64,000 nt of DNA from Mesorhabditis belari (lineage: Eukaryota > Nematoda > Chromadorea > Rhabditida > Rhabditidae): NCBI GenBank assembly GCA_958450365.1, contig CAUEEP010000935.1, forward strand, positions 1,438,001 to 1,502,000. The letters run 5' to 3'. The position numbers and the translations under genes are program-made. Of this stretch, positions 1-12,591 are shown one piece after another (position 1 is the first letter of the stretch; each line of letters begins with the position of its first letter). The notes under the pieces were generated by a model. That model was not told the DNA's origin. It ran no database searches and saw nothing but the letters and a program-made list of their open reading frames with translations.

Positions 1-2574
1 TATTCCATTAATATGATGGAAGAAGAAAACTGTACATCGTCACGTTGTCTAATCAGCAAACTCCGTTCGGCACTGTTCCCTCCACAAATTGTAATTGACT
101 TCAGCTGCAAAAGGACATAAAGAATCATTGAAAAAATACATTGAAACAACTTACCTTTCCCTTAGAACTAGCAATGACATACACCGTTTTGATCATCGCA
201 CTAGCCAGCTCCTCGGTGTACGGCGTATCATTTGGGAAAAATGCTGGTGCGATCAACTAAATGAACAAAGATCGGAGTGGTTAATGATGAACTTTCATCT
301 TACTTAAAACCCACCACTTTTGTTTTTCCCTCATCTAGCGCGGCTTCAATGGCAGAATCATACCCATTTCGAGTTATCGCTCCCTGATCCCCGCCACCGC
401 CGCGTACAATACCGATCGCAATCACTAAAATATAAATTTCACAAGCTCGTAAAAGTTTATCTTACAAAATTCCCGCGACGTTCCTTGCGATACACACAAT
501 TTAATAGTCTTATTGTGCATAATTTGACGGCAAGATGCTTTCATCATATCAGAAACCTAAAAGGCGAGTTTGAAATTTAAAAGCAACAACGACCTGATGT
601 GTGATATCAAAACGTTCAAAAAGCCATGCAGAGAAATTTGATACTGGTTTTCCTGTCATATCTGCATCCGCAACAACGGCATCAAATTCGGGAACGTTTC
701 CTCCATGGAAACAGGCTTCCAGCTATAATATTTGAATACAAGTATAAAATTTCAATGTTTTGTTATACCTCTTGTTTTGCAATGAGCTCTGACACTTTGA
801 CGACCTCTTTAAATCGTTCCAATTTTCTTACAGCTAAAAATCATCGTGTTAAAAAAGTTTGAAGACTCATGCTACCTTCAGGATTTCCGATGGATCTGAA
901 TGAGGAGGTGGGAGTGAACTGAACTTGTTGCAGATGACTGTAGCAATCAACTAAAAATAAAAATGAATTGTTTCTCTACTACATATTTAAAAACCGTCAC
1001 TAAATCGTCGTCTACGGCTCCCAGTGCTCTTGGCTGAATTGATTGAATCTTTTCTTCCAAGCTTTACCATCGGAGAAGCATTTTGTCCAGAAGTCTTGGG
1101 ACCAACTAAAGACGTAAAAAAAGACTTTCTAAAAATATTGACTTTTACCTGAGCTAAGTCCTCGTTTTAAAAGACCACTAATTCTATGCAATGTTGAGCT
1201 ACTGAAGCCACTGTTTCGGAGTCCACTCTTTGGAGTTGTAATTTCTGAACAAAGCGTTGCTAAATTAGGTAATGTCAACTGTACCCGTAGTTTTGAGAGG
1301 AGTAGTTGGCAAATCTGGCTGTTTGAAGCTTCGCTTTGGCGTAATCAAACTTGTTGAAGCTGATGCATCTATCTGAAACAAAACCGAAGTTCTAAAATAA
1401 ATAAAAAGCCCAACCATTGACTGGGAAGCGGAAAACTGCACGCCCCGAATTGATTGGCGATCAGATTGAGAGTCATCGGTTTGGTCTGCCTGAAGATTTC
1501 GCCGACCCACTAAAATTTTAGTTGGATAAAAGTTTCAAAACACGTAGATGTCTAAATAAAAGCGATAAAAACGTACTATTATAGCTACCTTTGCGACTTG
1601 GGACCAAAAACATCTCTTCGTTCTCTTTGCCTTCTTCGTATTCAGGGGATTCACGAATCTGGAATAGAAAATTAAGTGTCGTTTAGTGTAGGTTTGATTG
1701 AAGCGTAAATGAGAAGTAAAACATTACGGAACTAACTATAAGAAAAGAAACGTTTGAACAAAACTAGTGAAGTTAGTACATCGCCAAAGAAATACCGGTT
1801 GCTCGCAAATGAAACTTTTGAGGTGAGTGTTACGTTTGATCGAAAGTGGCAACTGATGAGGTGCGTCGCTCTAGAAAAATGAAGGTGGCTTTTTCAAAAC
1901 CCTGATATTTTTAACCTCGGGTGTGGTTTCGCGCTCAACAATAGTGTCAAATATTTGTTTGGATGGTTTCTGAACTAAGTTTTTCTACTTTACTTGTCAT
2001 CGTCAAACCTCTGGCATAAGTGCTTCCATCCTTGGTAGTTTTGATGTGCTTTCAGTGGTCAACCTAGACATAGAAATACATTTTTAGGACAAACTCGATG
2101 CAAAATTATCAATTTTAAATTGATTCAAGCATTTCACGTTGCTTTTAGTTAGAAACGCTGATTACCTTAAAGCTTTAGCTAGAGTTCTCTATGCCTGCTG
2201 TTCAGATTCTTAAAATTTACCACTGCTAGCATTTATATTAAACGTAAAGAAAGTAATATGCATGTTGCATGCTAACACTACAAATGCTATCAAAATAAAC
2301 CCTAAATCACACAAAAACTCACCTTGATCCACTCCGCATTCTTGTAAGAATTCTGCCCAAGCCAAAGAAACTCTTCTTTTCTTTGTCTTTTTTGATCTCT
2401 TCAATTTTTTCCAGATCTTCTTGATACCATCGATCTCCAATCTGGCGTTCTTTCTTTGCCGAGCTTTGCGCGAAACGATCTCCCTATACTGTGTTTAGAT
2501 TAGTAAACGGAAAAAATTTACCGGATCCATCGATTTTCTTTTCGATTTTACCCGCTTCAACATTGGCGAATCCG
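1..2574 (-). CDS. Long multi-exon gene, product not recognised (3' end beyond window)
   Basis: Read on the minus strand, a chain of exons with matching phases runs from about 2574 to the left edge. The N-terminal part seen is basic and Ser-rich (SPMLKRVKSKRKSMDP, then a charged EDLEKIEEIKKDKEKK stretch and FFGLGRILTRMRSGS at 2323-2483). The middle is low complexity with many S/T/R (TPKRSFKQPDLPTTP, STLHRISGLLKRGLSS). The last visible part is globular-looking: EACFHGGNVPEFDAVVADAD, NFSAWLFERFDITHQ, GIVRGGGGDQGAITRNGY, PAFFPNDTPYTEELASAM, IKTVYVIASSKGKLKSIT. Splice phases agree across the exons I joined and I saw no internal stop, so it may be a functional gene. I do not recognise the family. 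The 5' end is uncertain; a further exon may lie near 3000-3065 (reads IDPEIALPAAIQSVFFW). An intron at about 2063-2322 contains a 95-bp sequence repeated downstream. Confidence 0.6.
2142..2236. repeat. 95-bp direct repeat, copy 1 (intronic)
   Basis: Bases 2142-2236 are identical to 3511-3605. This copy lies in an intron of the unrecognised minus-strand gene. Confidence 0.95.
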
Positions 2575-3393
2575 CTGAATGAAAAAGTTTACAAAGTTTA
2601 GAGTTAGTAAGCTAGAATGGCGATTAGGAAGTGTTTTTCTATTTCGAATCATGAGAAATCGGCAAAGAAGAAACGTCAAGTGTATGGGAAAGAAATGCCG
2701 CAATATCGGGGAAATATTGAGAAGCCGAGAAATCGTCAAATTATTTAAAACACGCATTTTTATCAAGTGAAAGAAAATATTACATTGCACGCGCAGCGAA
2801 AAATGAATGAAAGAAGCAAAGGCGTTTCCAAATTTATAAGGTCAATGCTGGATTTAAAAGCATTCAAGTCGCAAGGCTGAATATCTTTACAACGTCTTTT
2901 GTTTGAGGTTATAAAAGGCTTGATGTTTTTGAAGTGAAAATGTGATTCAGATCAAAACAAGGATTGGAAAAATTGAATTTTATCAAAGTGAGAAAGAATT
3001 GCCCTTTACCACCAGAAGAACACACTCTGGATTGCCGCTGGCAGTGCAATTTCTGGGTCAATCGTAGGTAAATTGCCTAAAATGTCAGATACCGCAAATA
3101 AGTCGATAAAAGTAGTGTAGCTAGTGTTGAGTAATAATTTCGAAGCATGTCTATTTATCTTTATCGAGTAAAATTGTTACCATAGTACACTTGTGCACTT
3201 CATACACTACAGTACACTCCGTCGGTACAGTAGAGCACAGTTTTCAAACTTGATTAGCATCAGTTTAGTTTTCAGCGACGTTCCAAATGTCCCGATCTAC
3301 TGGTATTCGTCTACATATGTTCCGCTCAATTATCAAAAAACGCTTTTAAAAAAGAAGCTACTGTAATCTCAGGGAAATCGTTCAAAACTAGCT
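2575..3393. other. Intergenic, possible 5' exon of left gene
   Basis: AT-rich spacer. A short minus-strand open stretch at about 3000-3065 could be an upstream exon of the left gene; nothing else is supported. Confidence 0.4.
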
Positions 3394-3510
3394 TACTGTA
3401 AATACTGTAATAGTACCCCACCCCCTCGTACAGTCGCGTAGTCGCAAAAGTTTTTTAGTATTTCATTTTTTTCAAAGCGCCTGTACTTTAAAAAAATGCG
3501 TCTGTGGTAT
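3394..3510. mobile_element. Half of a MITE (family M1)
   Basis: Starts with the family terminus (TACTGTAAATACTGTAATAG) and runs through GTACAGTCGCGTAGTCGCAA to the element centre, where it stops exactly at the second copy of the 95-bp repeat. Fuller copies lie at 54853-55121 and 62780-63048. Confidence 0.8.
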
Positions 3511-3605
3511 CTTTTAGTTAGAAACGCTGATTACCTTAAAGCTTTAGCTAGAGTTCTCTATGCCTGCTGTTCAGATTCTTAAAATTTACCACTGCTAGCA
3601 TTTAT
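3511..3605. repeat. 95-bp direct repeat, copy 2
   Basis: Identical to 2142-2236. It abuts the truncated MITE at 3394-3510 and lies just upstream of the guanylyl cyclase fragment. Confidence 0.95.
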
Positions 3606-3937
3606 TGATTCTTATTTTAGATGAGAGTTGGTAAATCAAGTCTTAAGGGACGAATCTTCCCTTGACATCCCTGGGTAAGAGTAGGGTGAATTTAAAGATT
3701 TCTACCAAATTGCTTTAACAAGGGCATTATTTTAAACGATATAATCTGTAGCAGCCACGGCGATTTCCTCTAGTAATCTTAATCCCGTAGTCACAACGTT
3801 TGTAGTCATAACAAGCAAATTCCAAAGGGTCGGTTAATCGATCAACGGCTCCACTAGCAATAAGTTGACTTCAGATAGCCTGAAATGATTGTATCGAGTT
3901 ATCAGATTCATATATTAAGTTTTAACTCTAATTTCAG

Positions 3938-6900
3938 AGAAAGACGCCGAGAAACGGAACGCCAAAACGCCGAGTGGCGAATCAATCAGAGCCAACTGGA
4001 GAAGCCGAGGGGAAAAGTGGGTCTTCTTATTGAAAACCTGACACTATCCAGTTGTTTTTGGTCAAAAATCATGAAATTACGGCAATTTTCAGTGTTCACA
4101 AGTCGAAAATGTAGTTCTATCTGAAACTTTCAATTCCAGCACGATGAACGAAGCATGCGCTCATTGCGATCGTCAAAATCCTCCGTTTCAGGCACTGGAT
4201 CGAAATTCTCCTTTGGAAGCAAGCACAACGATAGTGGTCCGGTAGAAAATATCGCTATTTCAGTTTTTAACTAAATCTTTTCATTTCTAAACTGATTCCA
4301 GATCGAATATTTCTTGCTCATGGGCGATCCGTTGATGGCGATGAAACACAAAGTGGTGTCGAGATTGACTATCAAGGATCATCACGAGTTGAGATTGGTA
4401 AATACGAGTTGAAAGTGTCAAAAATTAGCTTTAGTAGCCTCACTTTAACAGTCTAACGTTTCTGAGCAACTTAAAACTATCATTCAATCAAAATATTATT
4501 AGATTCGCCGAATGGAGCACGATAACGTTCATCGTTTCATCGGTTTGTGCGAAGAGGCGAGTCCGGTGTTGACCATTTGGAGATTGGCGTCGAGGGGATC
4601 ACTAGAGGTAATAAACATATTAAATCTCTTGATTTGATCACAAGGAAACGTTCCAAAAAGGGTGTGAGACTTTTAAACGAGATGAAAAGCTTATCGAACA
4701 TGTTTATTTTGCCCTGGCTTTCGAGGAAAGCGCACGCAAAGTTTCGGATTGAATGAATCCGAAAAATGAATGCGATTTTATCATCAAAAACATCGAAAAC
4801 AACAAAACACCACGAAAACAATGGCTTACCGTGATTTGTTTAAGCTTAGAAAGCGGTTTATGGGTTTAAACTCGTTGTTCCTTGTTTGAGGCACAAATCT
4901 GAATCGAAACAGAAAATTTGCATTTAAAATGGATAAAACCCCTTAAAAATGCATATGTATTTTTAAAAGATTGTTTTCGATGATAAAATCGCATTTTCCG
5001 GACCTGGGATGCCAAAATTTAGAAAAACTGATCCAAAAAAAGTCGATTTCAAAAAAATTGCCCTCCCCGTAGTACCGAAATCTTTACTTTTATTGATTTG
5101 GTAATCAAATTTCGTAATGAGCACAGAAGCATGGGAGTATTTTGCTATAACAAATGAGCTGATAATTTGACAACCTTATACCTAAACTTTTTGTGGCTTT
5201 GCTACAGTATGCCTATACCCACAGTATATTTTAAGAAATCCGAAAGGAGTACAGTAGATCTTGCTGTTTGACTTGCTGACAATTAGCAAACCGAAAAAAA
5301 ACTAAAAATGGACCTGTTAACTGTTCTTTTATTCAGCAAGTCCTAACCGGCAGTAGCATGAACATCGATGGTTTCTTCATGTATTCCCTGATTCGAGATC
5401 TCGTCGAAGGAATGTGTTACATCAATAAGTCATTCTTGAAGGGACATCGGAGATTATCGTTGGTTTTTGAGCCACTTTAAGATCCATCCACCTTTTTCAG
5501 ATCTCAAGTCTGTTACATCGATGATCGGTGGCAGTTGAAAGTTGGCGGGTATGGGCTGACTTTTATTAGAGGATTGGAGCAAACCACGAAGAAGGGTTTG
5601 TTCTAAAATTCTAAAAGCAATGAGCTTTAGAAATCTGATAGAGTTCTTTTAAATCTAGCAGATTTTAGTAGTTGAAAAATCTGGCTAACAGTTTTAGGTT
5701 TCAGATCAACATTAGTAGATCGGTTTTTCAAAATCCGACAGTTCTTTTAAAGCCTTCAAATCTCTTAATTCTTTGAACCACTGGACCATTATGATTTGAC
5801 AATGTCAATAATAATACTTCAAAAATTCATCTAACGGTTTTTCCCTTTTTCAGAGCAACTCTGGTTCGCTCCTGAAAAACTCCGTGAGCCGATGACACCT
5901 CCAATCGAAGAACACGATATCTACTCATTTGCCATCATTTCTTCAGAGATTATCACCCGAAAAACCGCATTCGATATGGAGAATCGAAGGGAAAAAGTTG
6001 AAGGTTAGAAAAGAAGACTATATTTTGAAGAAGTCGAATTTCAGAAGTGATCTATATGATCAAAAAAGGAGGATCAGTACCGCTAAGACCAGACCTAGTG
6101 GTGGCTGACGAGGCGGATGTCAATCCGGCTTTGGTGGGGGAATTTCGAGGATTTATTTACTATTTGTATACACAATATAGCTAATCAATGGTTTTTGAAT
6201 TTTCCCATGTTTTCAGCTTCATCTCATTCGCGATTGCTGGCACGAAGAACCCCAAAATCGGCCGAGATTCGAAACGATTAAGTCACTGATTACAGCAATG
6301 GTGACTTGATTTTGATCCAATTGAACTTTAAGCTCAGATTTGCAAGGATTTTGTAAGCTTCTTGTTAGCTTTCTACCTGTAAAGTTATTGCTAACTATTA
6401 TATAAATAGAAATCACAACTATTCGAGTTATTAGTGGCTTGTTTATCGTTCAGCAGGGCCGAATAGAAAGCATAGATTTTTATGTTTTATGTTTTTTATG
6501 TTTCTATTCTGCACTAACTTTGGCTGATAAACAAGGTTAAAGTAAAAGATTTTAGTCGACAAAAACATTAACTTATTTAAAGAATGTAAACAGAATACTG
6601 TAATTTTACTCTAGCTATAGAAACTTACATCAAATGAATTCGAAAAGAAAGGATGCAGCAAAGCGACCCAAAAATATTCCACAGCACAACAATTCGTACA
6701 AATCTTATCATGAAATCAAATTCCAGGGCTCTGATCGAAAACAAAATCTCATGGATCACGTGTTTAACATTTTAGAGAACTATGCCGAGACTCTAGAAAA
6801 AGAGGTAATGGCAACACCGAAAGACAATCTAAGTTGTTTTTTTTGAATTTTGAAGCATGAAAGCTAAATCCATTGATGGCCTTCAGGTACAAGACCGAAC

Positions 6901-9045
6901 CGGAGAACTCGTCGAGAAAAAGAAAAAAAGTGACATTCTTCTTTATTGAATGCTACCAAGGTAAAAGCTGGATGTCACAGTGGATGCTAAACCAATTTTA
7001 GACAAGTGGCTGACCGGTTGAAGCTGGGTCAAACCGTGGAACCTGAAGCCTATGACAGTGTCACGATTTTCTTCTCAGATGTCGTGAAATTCACGAATTT
7101 GGCCGCAAAATGCACACCATTACAAGTAAAAATGCGAATTTCCTCAAATATGGCACATTTTCCTTTAGATTGTCAATCTTTTAAACGATCTGTACTCGAC
7201 CTTTGATCAGATCATTGAAGAACACGGAGTTTACAAAGTACTGTCACTTGGCTGTGCTATAGAATTACCGTAGTCTAGGTGGAAACGATTGGCGATGGAT
7301 ACCTTTGTGTATCCGGCTTACCGCCTCGGAATGGAATCCAACACATCAGGGATATCGCCGAAATGTCACTGGGAATCTTGAAGGCTATTCAGGTAGACAG
7401 ATTATGGTATTGAAGGACAACATTTAGCTTAACACATTGGCGATGGCGTGGGCCACCGGTGACCCCCGAGTGGACTTCTGTCTGGGACAGCGTGGGCCAC
7501 CGGTGTCCCACAATGACCCAAAAACTGATAAAGTTGAAAAGCGTTATTTAGGGTTTTCAAAGATGGAGAATTCAAATTTCGAGATAGTTTTGAATATAAC
7601 ACTGGTGTGACAGGTCAAAACTCAACCCAACCTGTCCTAAACTTGTTTTGTCCCAACACTCTGACTTATTTTGCAATTTTCGAAAAAATCCCTAACACAG
7701 GACGCTCTCGTCCCCCTATTCTGAAAGCTATTCATACTGTATCGAGACTTTTATCACTCGAGCTTTTACCATTGAAGGGCACATTTTAAACGTTAAGGCT
7801 TTCTTAAGTCAGCGGATTACGATATCAGAAACCAGCAATTAAGCTTTGGTCTTGCCAATCAGTAGGTTTCTCTAAAACAGCCAGACCTTTCAGTACTTCC
7901 GAGTCCCGCACATTCCCACTGAGCGGATCAATCTCCGAATCGGTCTCCATTCTGGATCATGTGTAGCTGGAGTGGTTGGATTGACAATGCCAAGGTTTGG
8001 AGTGAAAAACAATAGTTTTCATTGTCCTATTTCCAGATATTGCCTCTTCGGTGACAGTGTGAACACGGCATCTCGTATGGAAAGCAATGGAAAACGTAAG
8101 TTCCACTCGTTGCAAGTTTCATCTTCAAAGTTCAGCCGATCTCGGCATCTGGATCTTCACATGCAGATGGACTAAATAAAAAACCTTTAAAAATCGTTAA
8201 TTATACACTCTTAGTAACTCAAATCCAAAAGATTTCGGTCCTAGGCCGTTTCTGTAAGTTCTAGGACTTGAAAGAAGCAGCTCGTTGCCCTCTTGGGCCA
8301 CGGCTCTTTTTGCACAAACGCGGTTCGTTCTCCTTTCGTTTCGTACCTTTGAGGTTTGGGCAATTCATTTGAACCAAAGTACCACAAATAGATCTTCATT
8401 TCTTTCTCGAATTCTTTTCTTTTTATCGCCACCAAAGATCCACCAAATAGACGAGTCTAGATTACGGTAACCGGAAAAGCTAAACGTTTCTCATTTACAT
8501 AGTTACAATTTCTCGTGCCGTGAATTCTTTACTTCGTATGCGCAATGAAGCATTTCTTCCAGAGTGCGCCAGAGTGGATGCGTTTACATTATTGAGTTCA
8601 AAGTACAGGATAAGAACAAATCCTACATAACCTGAATCATTCTTAAGGAATTAAGTGTGCCAGAATAGAACAAAGTACATCTGAGCTAGTTGATTCTGCA
8701 AATTTTTCAGGGTAAAGGAGTGATGTCAACGTATTGGTTGCTTGGCCGAGTGGATGAGCCAATTCTTCCATCAATGAGTCAAAATCGAAATGAAGAGCCG
8801 CTCGTTCAACCAAGAGGCGTTGAAGAGAGCAGATTTGTAAGTTCAAAAGATCACATATTGGCTTTTTGTCAGAAATGACAGCATTCATAATTCCAAGTCC
8901 TATAAACTACCAAAGTTTCCGTTTTTTTTTCTAGGATCCGATGATCGAGGATCTGGGAGGGGAGCAAGTGGAAGATCTCGGCATTTATCGAAGTCATCTC
9001 AAGAAATTGCCCATCAATCAACCCGATGAGATCCAACCGGCATAG
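3938..9045 (+). pseudogene. Receptor guanylyl cyclase (gcy family), intracellular part only
   Basis: About 19 exons encode the intracellular half of a nematode receptor guanylyl cyclase, which makes cGMP from GTP. In order: juxtamembrane ERRRETERQNAEW (3938-4016); kinase-homology domain (LTIKDHHELR, RRMEHDNVHRFIGL at 4503-4607, GFFMYSLIRDLVEGMCYI at 5337, CYIDDRWQLKVGGYGL, LWFAPEKLR at 5854, HLIRDCWHEEPQNRP at 6217); hinge (NLMDHVFNILENYAETLEKE at 6727); cyclase domain ([12 protein letters not shown] at 7002-7125, [15 protein letters not shown] at 7279, [16 protein letters not shown] at 7894, [16 protein letters not shown] at 8037); tail GVMSTYWLLGRVDEP (8711) to the TAG at 9043-9045. The metal-binding Asp and Asn/Arg catalytic motifs are present. 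Lesions: no ectodomain or transmembrane exon upstream; an in-frame TGA at 6947-6949 where the family has Arg (LLY-stop-MLP); no recognisable exon between 8095 and 8711. Most likely a pseudogene. Confidence 0.85.
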
Positions 9046-9463
9046 AAAATGGGATTTCTGCTTCACTTACCAATGTTTTTACTTTTCAAAATGCATTTGG
9101 TCATTTTCATATACAAAACAAATTGTGTTTAAGCTTTTTTTATTGCGTTCAAAATTTTGAAACTCATTGAAGTTTGAATACATTAAATAACAAGTTTCTT
9201 GTCAATATTTCAAAACGTGAAACACAAAAAGTTAACTGATGCAAGAAAAATGCTCTTAGGCCAAAAATTAAAGATTTGTTGATTTTCGGATGACAGGAAG
9301 CCTAAATCAGAAATTTAAAAAAAGGGTCAACTTCTGCATTTTGGACTCTTTTATTTAAGCTACAAAATGTTTTTTGATTTAAATACGATTTGTATTGAAC
9401 TTTTGATATGATCACGAACACGTTGAACAAAAAACCTTTTGAACTATTTAATGTGGCACAAAA
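9046..9463. other. Intergenic, AT-rich
   Basis: Convergent 3' region between the cyclase and the sulfotransferase fragment. Nothing else seen. Confidence 0.5.
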
Positions 9464-10497
9464 TTATGATACATTGGAAAGGTTGAATGGTTTTTCAAAA
9501 CCAAATATTTCAAAATCTTTGTGATAAATGGCATTGAAATAGGCCATCGTTTCCGGCTGCTCTTCCATCGATTTCTTTAGAATCTCTGGCTGGGCTTTCT
9601 CATGGTTTGCGTGTTGTGTGTCGGAGTAGAAAAGATGAAAGAGTACCTGAATTTATTTAATTGTACAAAATTTGATTAGAACTCTTGATTAGCGTCGAAA
9701 ACCGGATGAAAATCCAACAAAAACACCCATTGAGCTGCTTTTTCAAACTTTTGAATTTTGGGGTTTCTTAATCAGCAAAAAAACAGTAACATCTTAAGCA
9801 TTTGGCTCATGTTAAACAAAAGAAAGGAGGTTTGAGGTTTTTTATATTTTAATAAAGTAAGTTCAAAAAAAACAAAAAGAGGGTTTTAAGGGAAAAGTTT
9901 TTGTAGAGGTTTTTTAGAACGCTTCACGTTGAAATTGACGGATGTTTACGCGAAACATTTATAAGTTTAAACGATTAGTTTGTTTAAAACGATTTAAAAC
10001 GAGAAAACAAACGAGTCTTTTTAAACAAACAAATCATTTTAAAAAACGATTCGTTTAATTTAATTAAAAGTTTAAAGATTAGCTTGTTTAAAACGCTTAG
10101 CTTGGTTGTTTTGTTTAAAACCATTAGTTTAAAGGATGAATTTTAAAAAACTTATCGAAAAATCTTTTTCAACTTGTTCTTGAAGAGATACCTGATCCGA
10201 ATAGAGTTTTGGTACTTTCGCTTCATCAAATACTGTTTGAAATTCACTTCTCATTTCCAAACGATTCGAATTATGATGAATTAGATGGAATTTCTTGAGC
10301 TCTTCTGATAAATTGCAGAACCTAGTAGTAAAATCTGAAAAAGATTCTTCATTCACTTACCAGCTTTGTGGTTGTGCGTGATAAATGACGATATCTCCAT
10401 GCTTTTCAACGAAATTCGTTTCTTTAACCGATTGAGTGCTCAACAAAACGTAGATACCTTTAGTGAACTTGTGAATATCGATCTCCGAACCACACAT
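9464..10497 (-). pseudogene. Carbohydrate sulfotransferase, C-terminal half (Sulfotransfer_2-like)
   Basis: Three minus-strand exons join in phase: 10361-10497 (from an ATG; ends IYHAQPQSW), 10192-10321 (FCNLSEELKKFHLIHHNS ... DEAKVPKLYSDQ) and 9464-9646 (FHLFYSDTQHANHEKA ... NAIYHKDFEIFGF, stop at 9464-9466). The pattern W-F/R-C-N/D-F/L, then a stretch ending in an Ile-Tyr-x-x-Asp-Phe-x-x-Phe-Gly box, is that of worm carbohydrate sulfotransferases, which are Golgi type II proteins transferring sulfate from PAPS to glycans. The N-terminal half with the signal anchor and both PAPS-binding motifs is missing; the sequence beyond 10497 is a repeat-rich region. I therefore call a 5'-truncated gene, although the 3' half is itself open. 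Confidence 0.7.
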
Positions 10498-10786
10498 TTT
10501 TAGATAGCTAATCGATATTTATTTTTTTTGCATTTTGAATCAATTAAGAATCACCGACTCGCAAAGATATCCGTAAAGGGAAAGGAAACGCTTGAGTGGC
10601 TCTCGGATAAGGACGAATTTCACCGGATTCTGGCAAACTTCCCATTTGTTTTGATTATTTTTGTAGTCGAGTTTCCATTTTTTCAGTTTGCATTCACTGA
10701 AAGAACAGGGATTTCACACTCGTTTCTCACTGATGCATTAGTTTTTTTCGAAATCAGGTTTAGGTTTAGCAAAAAATTTTTACAAG

Positions 10787-11375
10787 GGAAGAACAAGTGG
10801 GCAAGGTGGTCAAATGACATGTGCTATATACCATTCGACGCAGAATTTCACACTGATTTCGGTTTCAGTTTTTGTTATTTACTACCCTATTAAAAGTTAT
10901 ACAAGCCATTTTTGAACTCAAGGTCAAATTATAGTCAGTTTCCAAAAGGTTTTTGCAAAGCGCCGGTGGCCAAGTGGTATTGGGTTCGCATAGAAGGCGA
11001 GCACGTTCTGGTTTCCCCTTCAACTTTTCTTTTTTGCTTTTTTTGTCTTTGATTAACTTGGGTATTCTTTGTGCTACTTTCGTGATATTTTTAATGTTTA
11101 TTATATGTAAAAATTGAAAGTTTTTGTGAAACGTAGATAAAATAAGGCTAATTTTGGAACGGAGAACACCCAAGTTGGTCAAAGAAAGAAGAGTTTTTGA
11201 AAAGCCTTTGGGGAAACTAACTTATCATAAGTTGACCTTGAATTCCAAAATGCCTTATAAAAATTTAAAGTCGTATAACCTTTGATAGGGTAGCGCATAG
11301 CAAAAACTGAAACCATATTCGAAATTCTGTGTCGAATGGTATATAGCACAAGCCATTTGACCTTCCCTTGTTAGA
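10787..11375. mobile_element. Foldback element with tRNA-like loop
   Basis: Arms at about 10787-10952 and 11187-11375 are imperfect inverted copies (shared words include CTATATACCATTCGAC and GGTTTCAGTTTTTG). The loop holds a tRNA-like stretch at 10964-11020 with a good A box (TGGCCAAGTGG). A relative with the same arm word and a tRNA-like module is at 51243-51480. Confidence 0.7.
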
Positions 11376-12591
11376 AATTCGTTCAAGATTATAAAGAAAA
11401 CCGAACACATCATTGAAACACTCAAAAAGCGTTCATTTCCTATCGATTTATTCAAATTCAACAGCTCCTATTACCTGAGTTTTTTATTGGGCCCAAAGGC
11501 AGCTTTGAAGGGGATTAGCCGAAAGTATCGATAAAGATCACAGAGCATGATTTTGGTGATGGTGGCTCTATTCTTTGGGATCATGCAATAGGAAAGACCA
11601 ATTTCATTGATATGCTGAAATTTGGAGAAATTCACCAATTTCATAGAAATCTCACCGATTCACCGATTTCCAATGTGGCTCGAGCGGGAATTGGCGGGAT
11701 TTTTAGCTCGAAAAAGGGAGTTTAGTTTGAAATTACTTGAAGTTTATTCTTTGCTTAGAACTCTTATTCCAAGAAAACATGACTTTTGATAAAAGCAACG
11801 ATTTTTACCTGTCACATTAGTCAGATCATTTGAAAAAACAACATTTGAGAAGAGAAAACAATTGAAGACTATTGAAAAGATGAATAGCATTACACATAAA
11901 AGATATCCTTTTGAGGATCTGGTTGCCAAAATGGCAAAGGAAATGCAAAGATCGTATCTGAATTCACTCGATTTCGATTCAGTGAAAGTCTTGTGTAGTT
12001 TTGCTTTTCCGTGTTTCTTCAAAATGACTTATTTTGTATAAATAGTGGATGAAAGCGCTTTTCTTTTAGAGGTACGAAAAATATTTTAGGGCTTAGATAC
12101 TCGAATCTCTCCGCAAAACGATGTTGCAAATACCGACTACTCAATTTTGACTTGGGCACAAATTTAAGCTTCAAAAGCTTTTAGCTTTATGGCTTCCAAA
12201 TCCTTCCCAATCTTTTAAAAGCTTGGGTCCAAAAACTGGCGTTATCTTGTCACGGTGAACTCATTTTTTCTTTATAAACAAAAGCGACCAACAAAAACGA
12301 TCTTTTAAAAAACCATTTTTGCTTCCTAACGAACAGCTACCGTATTTATTCTAATAGCTATTCTGATAATTCGAATAGCTAACAGCTAATAGCTAAAAGC
12401 TAATAGCGAATAATCCTAATTCTACAAGAAGAAATATGTCGTGCGCGCACAAAGAACACTAGTCAACATTTCTGTAAAAAGCAAAAGAAAGGACCAAAGT
12501 GGATCGAAACTTGTGAGATCTGGCTCTGAAAACGGACGCTTGATTCTTTTTTTTGTTTTTAGCAAGTCAAAAATCATTTTGATTTTGCTTA
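11376..12591. other. Gene-poor stretch
   Basis: AT-rich; contains a run of diverged AGCTAATAGCTAA repeats near 12345-12410. No supported gene. Confidence 0.4.

Noticed and set aside
6947..6949. TGA as selenocysteine or reassigned codon in the cyclase
   Set aside because: Here TGA stands for an expected Arg and in RRP9 (26130-26132) for an expected Trp, so no single reassignment fits; other lesions are present in both genes.
9250..9270. TTAGGC telomere-type words
   Set aside because: Only isolated hexamers; no telomere array or addition site in the window.
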